A stretch of DNA of 64,000 bases from Plantago ovata (lineage: Eukaryota; Streptophyta; Magnoliopsida; Lamiales; Plantaginaceae), in contig CM051458.1 in assembly GCA_028274465.1 (NCBI GenBank), positions 80,372,085 to 80,436,084 of the forward strand, given 5' to 3'. This document shows, one piece after another, positions 37,780-48,041 of this stretch (position 1 is its first letter; every line of letters begins with the position of its first letter). A model generated the notes under the pieces. It made no database searches, had not been told where the DNA came from, and saw nothing but the letters and a program-made list of their open reading frames with translations. Both the position numbers and the translations under genes were made by a program.

Positions 37780-39029
37780 CTACTCACCGCCTTCCTCGGC
37801 CTGCTCAGTGGTTATTTGGACAAAGAATGAAGCATACACCGCTGTGATCACATAAACGATAAGTCCGGAACCCACAAAAATCCCTAGCGCCACAATCCCA
37901 TAGATAGCTCCGCCACCGCACGAGTACACCCCCAACTTCACTTGAATAAAGTCCGCAATGGATAGCGTCAGGAACAAGCATCCCACAACCGATCCAACCG
38001 CAGAAGCAAACAGTCCATATTTGAGCCAGTCTGGGTCTATATCAGCCTTATGCGGGTCACTCGGGTCCATGGTGTTCAACAGGTTAATGGACAGCTTGAT
38101 GCTTTGAGCTACAAGGGACGAAAATAAGAAGAAGCTGAAGGAGACGACTTCAAAGACTATGAGACGTCGAACAATGTCTTGGGAGGCTTGGCATGAGGGC
38201 CGAGTGGCTGCAGTTGCGGCTTGAGGGACGGTGAGGGAGAAGCCGATGAATGTTGCCATGGTGAAGAGGGAGTTGACGTTCACTATGCCATCTAGGGCTG
38301 TCACGTGGATGCTTGTCTTCAGGCGAGCGGTTGCTGTTGTGGTGGTTGTAGTGGTGGTGGTCGCGGTGGCAGGGGTTGTGGGTGTGGCTGGGGTGGTGCT
38401 CGTGGTTTTCTTGCTAGTTGATTGGGTTCGCAACTGCATCTCCATCCTATTAAGAAAAAAACAAATAAGGTATAATTAATTAGGCAAAGCTATAGAACTT
38501 AACCTTTTGAATTACTATAAGTTTAATTTAACCTTGGAGAGATGAAATTAAAATTATGAATACATTTATGTTACTTTACTTTGATAGCCTTCTTACAAGT
38601 TACATCCATCGATTAAACTCAAACCTCGTTTTTTAAACATTCACAATTTTGTAAACGATATGGGTACAAACTAGCTTCATCTAGTATTATTAATTTCATA
38701 TATAAAAATGAAGAAAAAAACCATAAAAGCTAAAGATGAATCATGTGTGTCAAAGAATTTTAAACATTCATGTTTGTTTAATCTTGTTGAGCTAAAAATT
38801 CCAGATTTTTCAAAATCGTTGATTAATGTTTGTGGTCTAGGTTAATACCAAGCATCTTAGTATCTAATCTATGACTATATTCAAGTACAAGTAATATACA
38901 TATATAGAGAAGGAAGAAAGTAAATGAAATACTAAACTTTGCAAGCATATATTTGGATGGAAGCATATGTATGTAATGTACTTACCCATTGAGAGTAGGA
39001 GAGTCGATGGAAAGGTTCTTTTTGTTCAT
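37780..39029 (-). CDS. Four-helix membrane protein, copy 2 (possibly MEE60-like)
   Basis: Exons 39029-38986 (MNKKNLSIDSPTLNG) and 38446-37780 are joined by an intron with canonical GTAAGT donor and TTAATAG acceptor; the split codon is Gly. The product is 236 aa. The N-terminal variable region (about residues 25-60) is almost entirely Thr/Pro/Ala, from ACC/ACA-type triplet expansion. The conserved core from HVTALDGIVNVNSLF through the four hydrophobic helices (TM2 RLIVFEVVSFSFFLFSSLVA, TM3 LFASAVGSVVGCLFLTLS, TM4 IFVGSGLIVYVITAVYASFF) is very close to the copy at 564-1588. The two are paralogues in the same orientation about 36 kb apart. The family name is from memory; the function is unknown to me. 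Confidence 0.87.
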
Positions 39030-39158
39030 GATGATGTTGTGTTTCTTCTAAATCAAGTAGCTAGCTAGCTTGGCAATAGCAAAGAACAAATTAAGATGAT
39101 GTATGTTACTTATGGCTTATGTAAGTTGTGTGTGTTGTGGAATCGTCTTAGTTGCTTG

Positions 39159-39166
39159 TATTTATA
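39159..39166 (-). promoter_or_regulatory. Putative TATA box of membrane protein copy 2
   Basis: TATAAATA on the minus strand, in the context CTATAAATAC, 130 bp upstream of the ATG at 39029. The spacing suits a core promoter with a 5' UTR of about 100 bp. Confidence 0.5.
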
Positions 39167-39460
39167 GCAAAATGAGAAGTATGGTCCATATGGAATTCAA
39201 AGTAGAACTAGTACTGTATAAATGTGGAATTAAACAAATAATTGGTTTGATCATAGGGGGTAAGTAACGCATGTGTTTGGGCTCATAAATATTTTAGGTG
39301 CTTTTCTTGACCATATAGGGGAGAGCAAGAAAGTAGCTTCCATAATGTTTCGAGTTTTGTTTTACATTTACGGTAATAGTAGTATGTGAGTACTTTCTTG
39401 TCTGTTTCTTGAGAAGACATTAATTAAAACGTGTGTGGGTCTCTAAAAAAAAAAGAAATT

Positions 39461-40470
39461 CTGTGCATTTCTCACAATGTTATAGGCTTATTTCATGTGG
39501 CAGCTACAAGAGTAGATATTGATGTTTGATTTTTAGGTCTCTGGAAAGAAGAATTTCTGTGCATTTCTCACGATGTTTTTTGTTAATAGGCTAAAGATTT
39601 TCATTAAAAAAAGGACATAAGATATGCCGGATAATTACAACAATTAATAAAAACGAAAGAGAAAAGAAACAAAGAGGCAAAGGAGGAAAAGTTCCCTCCA
39701 CCTGAATAAACCGAGGAACCGAGAGGGAGTAACAGGCCAAAGTAAAACACCACTAGCAACAACAAAACTTCCTACCCAAAGTCTAATAGATCACCAAAGG
39801 TAGCACAAACAACAACCAAACAGAAGCCTCCCAAGGATAGGCCAGTCCATCGGTCTCACAGCCACAAGAGGTGAGTGAACAATAATCGGCACCGAACGCG
39901 AGGATCAAAAAAGAGCAAGTAACACCCAAAGTCAAAAACGGTACTATGGCAAGTAGTTTAAAATAATTTTCCTATACTCCATCCAACGACGGTTTCCTTA
40001 TCGTAATGAAGATATAGTCTATTCCTTGCCATACAACGCACACATGTTTACAAAGATACTAGCACCAAGCTCAACCCACCATAATAGAAACCTCGAGAGA
40101 ACACACCCACAACTTAGAGCCCTAGGGATCACATTCATCCATCCTATGTCTATAAATGAGAGTTTGGCAAGCTCGTTATAGTAGGAACAACCATTTGTCC
40201 ATCAAACGCCAAGGTCCATCCTTGTAACTGCGGGATGGCTCCAATTGGTTCCTACCTAACTCTCCACCCTATTCTCATCGACCGACAAGTGGCAAGTAAT
40301 TTAAGACGTGAATCAATGAGCCACTAAGGGTGGTTAAGACTAAGACGTTGAGAAGTAATTTATAGACCCAAAAGGGTCCCCTACTCAAGTCAACAATCCT
40401 GTCAGCAGCCCAGGAAATAATAGACTTATTTCATGTGGCAGCTACAGGAGTAGATATTGATGTTTAATTT
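39461..40470. repeat. Local duplication split by an inserted element
   Basis: The phrase 'tctgtgcatttctcac.atgtt' occurs at about 39459-39480 and 39554-39576. 'ttatttcatgtggcagctac' occurs at about 39488 and 40429, each followed by '.agagtagatattgatgttt'. The simplest reading is a tandem duplication of about 85 bp in which the second copy was then split by about 840 bp (about 39577-40420). The insert begins with the T-rich 'gttaataggctaaagatttt', which resembles a minus-strand LINE 3' end. Confidence 0.6.
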
Positions 40471-40559
40471 TTAAACAATCTATAATTTTTAATAAAAGTG
40501 CATGGGATAGTGTGTACGTAGTAATTCATCGTTTGGTTGGAATATAGAGAAATTATTTT

Positions 40560-40920
40560 AAACTACTTGCTCTATGGTAGATCTTTTTCGGACGTGGCCT
40601 TGGTGTTGGACCGCCTTTAGCCCCTGCCATATTTTCTGCTTGTGGCCTTGTTCAACGGTTTAGGAAGTTTTGCACTCCCTCCTTGTTGTGATCAGCAAGT
40701 CAACCATGGTGGCTTTTTTTTATTTCTTTTCTCTGCCTCGCCTTTGCTTTGGTTTGGTTTACCTTGCTAGGATGCCTACTGTGGCGCGCATTGTATATGT
40801 TCTCTTTCTTTGATCCGATTTGGATGTTGTATTCGGTATTGAGTTGTATTATCACAAGTATTTCTTATGCTCGAGATTTTAATTAATAAATTTTTTAGCC
40901 CTTAAAAAATAAGTAATTTG
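40560..40920 (+). repeat. Possible LINE 3' tail
   Basis: Ends 'aattaataaattttttagcc' plus an A-rich run, a phrase common at plant LINE 3' ends and complementary in style to the start of the insert at 39577. A 20-bp block 'aaattattttaaactacttg' near 40552 is an inverted copy of sequence near 39951. No coding frame remains. Confidence 0.35.
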
Positions 40921-40935
40921 TTTGGTGGTTGTTAG

Positions 40936-41772
40936 TGTTGAAATATGTCAAGTCCGCATGTACGAACTGAAGCGGTCTAAGAGCGCGACAAAGCATCATA
41001 GGCCGTCCCTCAAGGGGCGCGAGCACACCCAAGTATGTCACTAAGGTGTGGTTCGGCCAACATAGGGTCCGACCATCACTAAGAGCCCAACCCTCAAAAT
41101 AAGCTCATCACAAGGACAAAACAGCTATTGAGCTCGAGGAGCATCTCTAGGGCTCGAGGAGGCCTTACGTCGACAAGGTAACACTCTCTGAGAGAAATTA
41201 GGCAGAGCACTACTCGGACCACCTACGTAAGAAGAAAGCACGAGGACACAAGGGCGACCACCCATGGTCGCTCCTAGTGGGGCCCGCCTTTCAGATTGCT
41301 ACGTGGGACCCGAAATGTCCATGTTGCCCTCTCAACCCTAGCCAAGATGTTTGGGCCAAGGCCCATGGACCTCCTTAATGGGCTTGGGCCTAAGGAGGCT
41401 TCAATCCCGTCCGGACACTTGTCACGATCCTACAAGGGATGACATTAAAATATAACGAGTATATAAGGAGCTCATTCATTACCCAGCGGGTAAGCATTAA
41501 CATCTCTCACCTATCACTCACCCACCACATTTACTACTCGTACTAGGGAAGCCTCACAACTCCCTACACGTAAAGTCGTCACTCCGGTCTGATATCTTAC
41601 AGACCGGGCAAGAGATACTAACCCCCCCCCCCTCCAGTATATTTCAGGTACGAGGAAGCTACGAGAAGGTTCCCTACCAATTCAAGAGGAACACTACATG
41701 AAGAAGAACTAGAATAGCTTAACGTGACGATCTACTCCGAACTTAGGAAGAAGTACGAATTACCCTTCAACA
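40936..41772 (+). mobile_element. Probable solo LTR
   Basis: 837 bp starting TGTTGAA and ending TTCAACA, perfect inverted ends of the TG...CA type. It contains a TATA-like agtatataaggag (near 41458), as expected of an LTR promoter, and a run of about ten C. The flanking pentamers (gttag, ttata) do not match, so no target duplication is retained. Confidence 0.6.
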
Positions 41773-42627
41773 TTATATAATATTATATAATACGGGTCTA
41801 CCATAAATGAGAAATGTGGTTAAAATTCGATGAATAAATTAAGGGCCCATTATATTTAGACCTCTGTTAGATTTCCCAATTACACATGAGTGGTCATTAG
41901 ATTTTTAACCACAAAAAATTACATGTTAAGTATCTTTAATTACATCCAGCCCCAGAATTTGACTTTTCGTGAATTAAAACATGAAAAGTACATTTTTGCT
42001 CCATTATTTTTTTCTGTTTTACGCAATTGGAACTAAATATTATACAATTAAGTCACATACTTTCTCTATATATCAAATTCGAGTAAAAATTTATTATAAA
42101 TTAAACCCCAATTAAATTAATTTTTCAAACACGTCCCAAATAATATTTTTTATTTTTTTTATTTTCTATCTTCTTCTCCTTCACGACTCCGGTATCGGAG
42201 ACCATCGGGTCTCCGATCTGGGAGCTGTAAAGTTCCCTGACCGGCGCTTTAAAGCTCCTTAGACCGAAACTTTCTGCTCCGATCTGAGCTCCCCATATCG
42301 GAGCTATAATAGCTCTGGTCAGGGAGCTGCAATTCATCACCAGAATCCGGTGACTGAAATTGAAGAAGAAGTAAGGAGAAGAAGAAAGGAAAAAAAAAAA
42401 GAAAACAGGAAAAGGAAAAAAGAAATTGCCTAAGGACTTGTTTGGTTGAAGGAGAGACACTAAGAAAACATTATTTGGTCAACCCTTAACTCAGAAAATG
42501 GAGCTGAATGTAATATAAATTCTAATGGCCAGTTATATAAAAACGGAAGTTACATTATGAGTGTAGATGTAAAAAGCCCATAAATTAACGATTTATCAAA
42601 TTGGTTCTCAATCATTAGAAGAATATA
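41773..42627. other. Intergenic with a GC-richer hairpin patch
   Basis: Mostly AT-rich, except 42190-42340, which carries several small inverted repeats (for example atcggagacc/ggtctccgat at 42193-42216, and ggtcagggagct against agttccctgacc). The 111-residue minus frame across it is low complexity and not convincing. Confidence 0.45.
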
Positions 42628-43162
42628 CTCCCTCTATTCCATAATAATCTTTCTAATTTTCTTTTTTGAAGTTCCATTACAATCTTCCTAACCCAAAAAA
42701 TGAAATTTTTTATCCCACTAACCAATAATTTATTGTTTATCTTTCCTACTTTATCATCACTTTATACTTCTCTTTCATATTTTATCAAATATTTACAACT
42801 TTACCAATATAATACACCACTTAATCTAATACTTCCTCCATTTCTTTAGTTACTTCCTAAGTGGTAAAAATTACCAATTTTAAGGAATAATATTAAAGAA
42901 TTGATTTGTATGAGTATTTAATTGTGAAAAGGTGATAAAGTATGATAGAGAGTGAAAAAAGTGATTATAAAGAAGGAGAGATAAATAATAAAAAATTGGT
43001 AAGTGGGTTGAAAAACTTTCCATATTTGGGTTAGGAAGTTTGTAATAGAACGTCCAAAATAGAAACCTAAAAAATTATTAATGAAATGGAGGAAATATTA
43101 TATTATTATTCCTTAAATGAAGAGAAAGTGCCCTTAAGAAGCTTCAAATGGACCCGAGGGAG
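42628..43162. mobile_element. Stowaway-like MITE hosting a second MITE
   Basis: The outer element has CTCCCTC ends and TA duplications at 42626-42627 and 43163-43164. Its inverted ends are short and diverged. It is interrupted by the complete MITE at 42832-43095. Confidence 0.55.
42832..43095. mobile_element. Mariner-derived MITE (inner)
   Basis: 264 bp with TA duplications (42830-42831, 43096-43097). The left end cttcctccatttctttagtt and the right end with 'ccaaaatagaaacct' and 'attattaatgaaatggagg' match the ends of the mariner at 17187-19904, including subterminal sequence. It has no coding capacity. Confidence 0.75.
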
Positions 43163-43164
43163 TA

Positions 43165-44311
43165 TATGACAATGTGAGTACGTAGTTTTATCAAATTAGT
43201 AAACGTGAATGCTCTTTTAGAAAGAAAAACTGGTGGGATTGATGAGATATATAACTTGATTAGATGACAAAATTAGTTAGTATTTCATCATTTGGATGTG
43301 ATCATGAGCACGGAATTGAAAGTATGTAATGATATTGAGGATGATGCCTTATTAAAATGCTCCATAAAGTACCTCATCGTGCACTTGAATACTACTTGAT
43401 ATATATATTATCATAGCTAAAAATGACACCTTTCATTTTGTTTAATTCTTTTGGGACCAGCGATTACTTCTCCACTATAGAGTTAGGGAAACTTTCACCT
43501 TCTTTAAGCGGATAAGAGTCATACGACTATTAAACGTACTCCTAAACTAAATATTTACTTTCGAAGCTTTTCGATCATGATAGTATTAAGAGTTTAGGAT
43601 TATATTTCTGATCGATGGAGCAATGGTGTTTGTGGTTTCTATGTACAAGAATGTCGTGGTTCTAGAAAAGAGAACAAGATGAAAGATGAAAGATGAAAGT
43701 GTGAAAGTGTGAACGCGTTTGGAGTATGGTCTAGCCATTCAGGCATACACGCAAAAGTGGAATTTCATTGGAGTAGTATAATCATCTCGGCTATAAATCA
43801 TTCATATGGTGTTCGATTAATAATCTCCAATATTCAACACCCACACGAAGCAAATTAAGAATTCTAGCTAGCTGCATAAGTCGGGTGCATGTGACTAATA
43901 TCGATCTCGGAGTCCTATAGTAAATTAAATTAATAAAAGCTAATAAAAATTGATAAGTAATTAAAGAAATGTAAAGAATGAATCCGATTGGACTAAATAC
44001 GTAAATGAACAATTGTAATTTGTTGTAGTTTGAACCGCATCCATCAGCGTTTGGTTGATGCCGATGGCTCGATGATGATCCTGCACAAATGCTCAAACAT
44101 TATTTGAGTATGGAACGAGATTGGTTTGGTTTGGGCGCACCACACCCACTTTGCTATTAATTTTTTAAGTTCTTTAAATTCTAGTATTTTTTAAAGATTA
44201 AGAATTGAAATGTTATTAAATTTATATAGAGAAAAAAGAGAGGGAGAATAATTAAAAGCAAAAAGGTCAGAGTTTTAGAGTTTTTTTTTTAATACGTGTG
44301 ATAAAATATAT
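43165..44311. other. Intergenic; nothing recognised
   Basis: AT-rich sequence. The minus frame at 43791-44096 has no domain I recognise and is probably chance. Confidence 0.35.
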
Positions 44312-44395
44312 TTACTCCGTTCCAAATCAGTTGTACCATTTATTTTTTGCCACAAAAAATAAGAAAAAAAATTAAATATTGAGTTATATTGATAC
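44312..44395. mobile_element. Truncated Stowaway MITE
   Basis: The left third of the family seen at 11231-11480 (actccgttccaaatcagttg through taaatattgagttatattga). It breaks off exactly where LINE-derived coding sequence begins. Confidence 0.75.
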
Positions 44396-45370
44396 TAGGG
44401 AGAAGAAAGGCTTTGGAGTTAAAAATCTCAATCTTTCAATTTGCACTTCTAGTAAGGTGGGTGTGGAGGATTCGGAAAGGAGGCAATGAACTTTGGCTTA
44501 AAATGTTTGTTTCTAAATATGGAGAGTGGAAGAAAAACATGCAGGACTTTGTAAGTGGTAAGAGAGGTGAGGATAGGCGGTTCGAGTGGTGGAGAAATAT
44601 TTTTTCGGTTGGAGCAAGTGATTGGTTTGGGTCAAGATGTAAGAAGGTAGTAGGCAATGGGAATGATACTTTATTTTGGGAGGATAGATGTGTGGGGAAA
44701 GGGGGATTTCTTTGAAAGAGTCTTACCCAAGGATTTTTTTTCTTTGGACAAAGTCAAAGATTATATAGTGGATGAAAGGGTGGGGAGTGGAGAAGAGAGT
44801 TTTTTGTTCGGGAGAAAGAAGAGGACGTCAAATTGAAGGAAGAGATGGGGAGTGGAGAAGAGAGCTTTTTGTTTGGGAGAAAGAAGAGGACGTCAAATTG
44901 AAGGAACAGGTGGAAAAGACTCCTTTACATGAAACCTCTAAGGATGTTTGGTGGTGGGAAAACTTAAATGATAATGTTTGATATCCAACAAGTGAAGGGT
45001 ACCGGGTGCTCAATGTAAATGAAGGTGTGCTAGACTTAGCAAGATGGACAAATGAAATTCGGTCAAAGTTAGTGTCATCTAAGGTGAATGCCTTTATTTG
45101 AAAGGCTCTTTAAGACCGACTTCCCTCAAATTAAAGGTGAACTTAAGGAAAAAGGGAGGTGTTTATTAGTGAATCGGAGTTCCCGTGTAAAGGATGTGGG
45201 GAGAAGGAGGAAAGTTTGTGGCATATACTTATATACTTAGGAGGTGTCGTTTTGCTCGAAAGGTGTGGGAGTTAGTGTTCGATTGGATTCAAGTGAAGTG
45301 CCCTTTAGAATCGGATTTGATCTCTTGCCTTGAAGGGTTTGTGAATGTGAACGCCTAGGGGATAGAAAAG
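44396..45370 (+). pseudogene. LINE reverse transcriptase C-terminal fragment
   Basis: The frame 44398-44715 reads as the RT-to-zf-RVT linker of a plant LINE (FALLVRWVWRIRKGGNELW, SKYGEWKKN, WWRNIFSV, GNGNDTLFWEDRCVG). After a frameshift, zf-RVT sequence continues (SSKVNAFI; CKGCGEKEESLWHIL; KVWELVFDWIQ) until about 45350. A 65-bp tandem duplication (from 44781 and from 44846) and several stops disable it. It is a different LINE lineage from the 22261 family. Confidence 0.72.
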
Positions 45371-45850
45371 GGTGTGGCTAACCCTTTAATATAGCACCTT
45401 GTGAAACCTTTGGTTAGCTCGGAATCTACTTCTGTAAAAAGGCGAACCATTGTCACCTTGGATTGTGTTGGAAAAAATCAAACTAAAATTGTTGGTGATG
45501 GCTTAAAATGTAACAACGCGAACCTTTTTAACCCTCTTAAAAATAAATTAATAATTAGTAATAAAAATTATGCTCAAACATATAGTGTTTTACGTACGTA
45601 CTTACAGGAAAAGTATAATTGTACGGCTCATGGAGGAGATTATGGGAACTGATTCGATATATTATTTATTGGGTTCGAATGGTGGTTAAATGTACGCCCC
45701 AATCTGTCAATAAGTGTACGTTTATTGAGGATCAGTAAGCGTTTTATTGGTTTTGACCCAATGGTAAGCCTCACCGACATTTAATCGAACTGATTGTATT
45801 TAACTGAACACATCATAATAGTAATAAGTTGGCCTTGTGTTGTGAATGAT
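45371..45850. other. Intergenic; nothing recognised
   Basis: The frame at 45401-45652 has no recognisable domain. Confidence 0.35.
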
Positions 45851-45855
45851 TGTAG

Positions 45856-46210
45856 TAGGCTGGCACAGTAACAACATCATTCCAAATGTCGTTGTTACTG
45901 TACCAGCCTATTTCAGTCATTCTCATCGCCTGGCCTACTAATAAATGGACTTTATTTGCTGGTACCCATAGAGTAAACATTACAAACTTTCCTTGTTTTC
46001 CGAGTCCTCGTCTATACTTAAATAACAATCAAGTGTAGGCGGGGTCTTGGAAAGCAAGGAAAGTTTGTATTGCGTAATCATGTCAACCAAGGAAAGGTTA
46101 GTTAAATATGGTTTACCTGCATAAAAAATACAAACACACTGTCCTTCGGACACACCATCCCTTCCATTACTAGATAGTGTCGGTGTGTCCGAGGGACAGT
46201 GTGTTTGTAC
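45856..46210. repeat. Cluster of three strong hairpins
   Basis: Hairpin 1 (45856-45910) has arms aggctggcacagtaacaac and gttgttactgtaccagcct. Hairpin 2 (about 45982-46070) has arms acaaactttccttg and caaggaaagtttgt. Hairpin 3 (46128-46206) has arms of about 27 bp, acaaacacactgtcc...ggacagtgtgtttgt, with one or two mismatches. The phrase 'gtaatcatgt.aacca' flanks hairpin 3 on both sides in direct orientation. Confidence 0.75.
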
Positions 46211-46357
46211 TTCGGTAATCATGTAAACCATATATTCTTAAGAAGTTGTATATATGCTCGCCTTTGATAAGTTATTTGATAAGTTAGACTTTCTTTTTTG
46301 TTACAAATTATCATGCTTCATACTTAAATTTTATACATACATCCACAATGAACGGGG

Positions 46358-47065
46358 ATGGTCAAGCACAACCTCAGGAAGGCGTCGCAATGCACAATGG
46401 GCTGCCAGTCTTGTCCGTTGTGGAGGGGTCTAAGTAAGTTCTTAATAAGTTGGTATTTAATTGTTTTTATATATAGTGGTGGCTCTCTATTTTTAATTTT
46501 TAAAATGTGTGACATGTTTCACCCGCCTTCAGCTTATAGCAAGTTGGCTGACATCATGAAATGGGGATTTTGTAGGCTTCCTAGGCCAGGGAGTGGGGGT
46601 GAAAGGTGCAGTACGGTTCCTATGGACATGAAGGAGCACTTTTTCGAGGAATGGAAGGTACTTTATTTGTATTTAATAACTTTACGTCCGCATTCATGAT
46701 GTTGGGTAGGCGGCGCCCATGACTATGTTACCGCAACCTTAGGTTATAAAGTAGGCGGCGCTCACTTATAAGTGTAACATTTAGGAATATGTTTCACTTG
46801 TTTAAAATGAATATTGCAGAGATACTATTATATGCCTCCTGCCCATACGGAGGAGATATGGAATGCGTTCCTAGTCCAAGGAGGTGACATCCACATGCAT
46901 GTGCTTCGGCACGCCAAGGATAGGTGGAGGAAGGAAGAATGGGTGAAATGGATTTCTGCGGAAGATCGACCGCGGTGGGAGGCTTACTGGAACGGTGTGG
47001 ACCAGCCCCACTCGCAGTTGTTCTATGCTGGAGCTTTGGGTGCGGTGGAGAACGTGGAGGACTAG
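46358..47065 (+). CDS. Small three-exon gene of unknown function next to a CACTA-type end
   Basis: Exons 46358-46433, 46533-46657 and 46820-47065 splice with GT-AG borders and matching phases (TAA|GTAAGT...TTCAG|CTT; GGAAG|GTACTT...TTGCAG|AGA) into a 148-aa protein. It starts MVKHNLRKASQCTMGCQSCP. The final exon carries AHTEEIWNAFLVQGGDIHMH, VLRHAKDRWRKEEWVKWIS and ends GALGAVENVED. It is soluble and Trp/His-rich with two CxxC-like cysteines near the start; I recognise no family. The gene ends about 250 bp before AGCGACGGA-type subterminal repeats and the CACTA-type terminus at 47642, so it may be transposon-borne or captured. The start codon is the least certain element: another ATG (46348) lies in a different frame that does not splice in phase. 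Confidence 0.55.
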
Positions 47066-47309
47066 CTAGTACTTTTGTTAGTTAATTTTTTGTTTATGTT
47101 CGTACATTTTGGGATTATCATTTTATTATGTTTATCTTCTTATCTTTTAGTATTTTTGAACGTATACTTTTAGTTTTTTTTAATGAAATTTATATTTCCG
47201 TACAATCAATCAATCGTATATATTTCTTGGGTGTATTCCATTTTAGCTTAAAAACAAACATAAATTAAATAAAATAAATAATATTTTAAAAAAAGAAAAA
47301 TGGTAGCGA

Positions 47310-47642
47310 CGGATGGTGTTATCCGTCGCTACATTCCCTTGGTCTAGGAAGGGCACGTGTCTCATCATTTTATTGACGGATAAACTCATCCGTCTCTAGA
47401 ATTAGCGACGAATAATCTTATCCGTCTGCATGATGGTCAACGACGAACGTGGAGACGAATAAGTTTATCCGTCGCTAACGATGGAGACGGATGAGTTTAT
47501 CCGTCGCTTTTTTATTAGAGACGCCACTTTTTGCGACGTCCTATTTAACGACGGTTGTTCCGTCGCTAATGTGCTAAAGCGATGGATCACGAGGGTATAG
47601 CGATGGATGCGATCCGTCGCTAAATCTGATTTTCCTTGTAGT
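47310..47642 (+). mobile_element. CACTA-type transposon right end with subterminal repeats
   Basis: The right terminus CCTTGTAGTG at 47633-47642 is identical to that at 12901-12910. It is preceded by about a dozen copies, in both orientations, of AGCGACGGAT-like motifs (ATCCGTCGCT and variants). Subterminal repeat arrays of this kind bind the CACTA accessory transposase. The left terminus was not found in the window. Confidence 0.7.
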
Positions 47643-47990
47643 GGGAATAGAAAAGTAAAATATATATAAGAAAAATAGTTTCTCTTTTGTTGGACCTATT
47701 AATTTTGTTAGATATTAATTAAACATCTCTCTAAATTTTAATTTTGTTCCTCACATTTATAATGAAGTTGCATACTTGCATGGAGTAGTTCATGTTCACG
47801 AGAATGCCTTCGTAATATACTTTGCAACTTAGTTATCTTGATTATATTTGAAAAAATAGAAATCACATCTTATTTTAAAAATAAATAAATAAATAGATCA
47901 AATAAACAAAACTTAAGGTTTAGGTTTTGCTGTTGGAGGTGTTTTACATTGGCCACTTTAAAGTGCTCCCTTGATGTACCAATCGGATAG
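47643..47990. other. Intergenic; nothing recognised
   Basis: AT-rich sequence between the CACTA end and the U6 remnant. The last 50 bases (aagtgctccc...ggccac on the plus strand) are fused to the U6-like sequence and may come from a different transcript. Confidence 0.35.
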
Positions 47991-48003
47991 TTGTGCAGGG
48001 GCC

Positions 48004-48035
<32 letters not shown>

Positions 48036-48041
48036 TCGGAT
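47991..48041 (-). ncRNA. U6 snRNA pseudogene fragment
   Basis: The minus strand reads the U6 core (AAAATTGGAACGATACAGAG, AAGATTAGCATGGCCCCTGC) for 51 nt. The 5' stem-loop and the 3' domain after CTGCACAA are missing and replaced by unrelated sequence. There is no upstream sequence element or TATA at functional spacing, so it is a non-functional retro-derived chimera. Confidence 0.85.

Noticed and set aside
40936..41772. Complete LTR retrotransposon
   Set aside because: Only one LTR-like unit is present; no second LTR, primer site or coding interior is attached.
42125..42460. Minus frame of 111 residues
   Set aside because: Phe-rich low complexity across a homopolymer and palindrome patch; no domain or signal of a gene.
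43791..44096. Minus frame of 101 residues with one hydrophobic stretch, considered as a secreted-peptide precursor
   Set aside because: No signal peptide at the start and no known plant peptide motif at the end.
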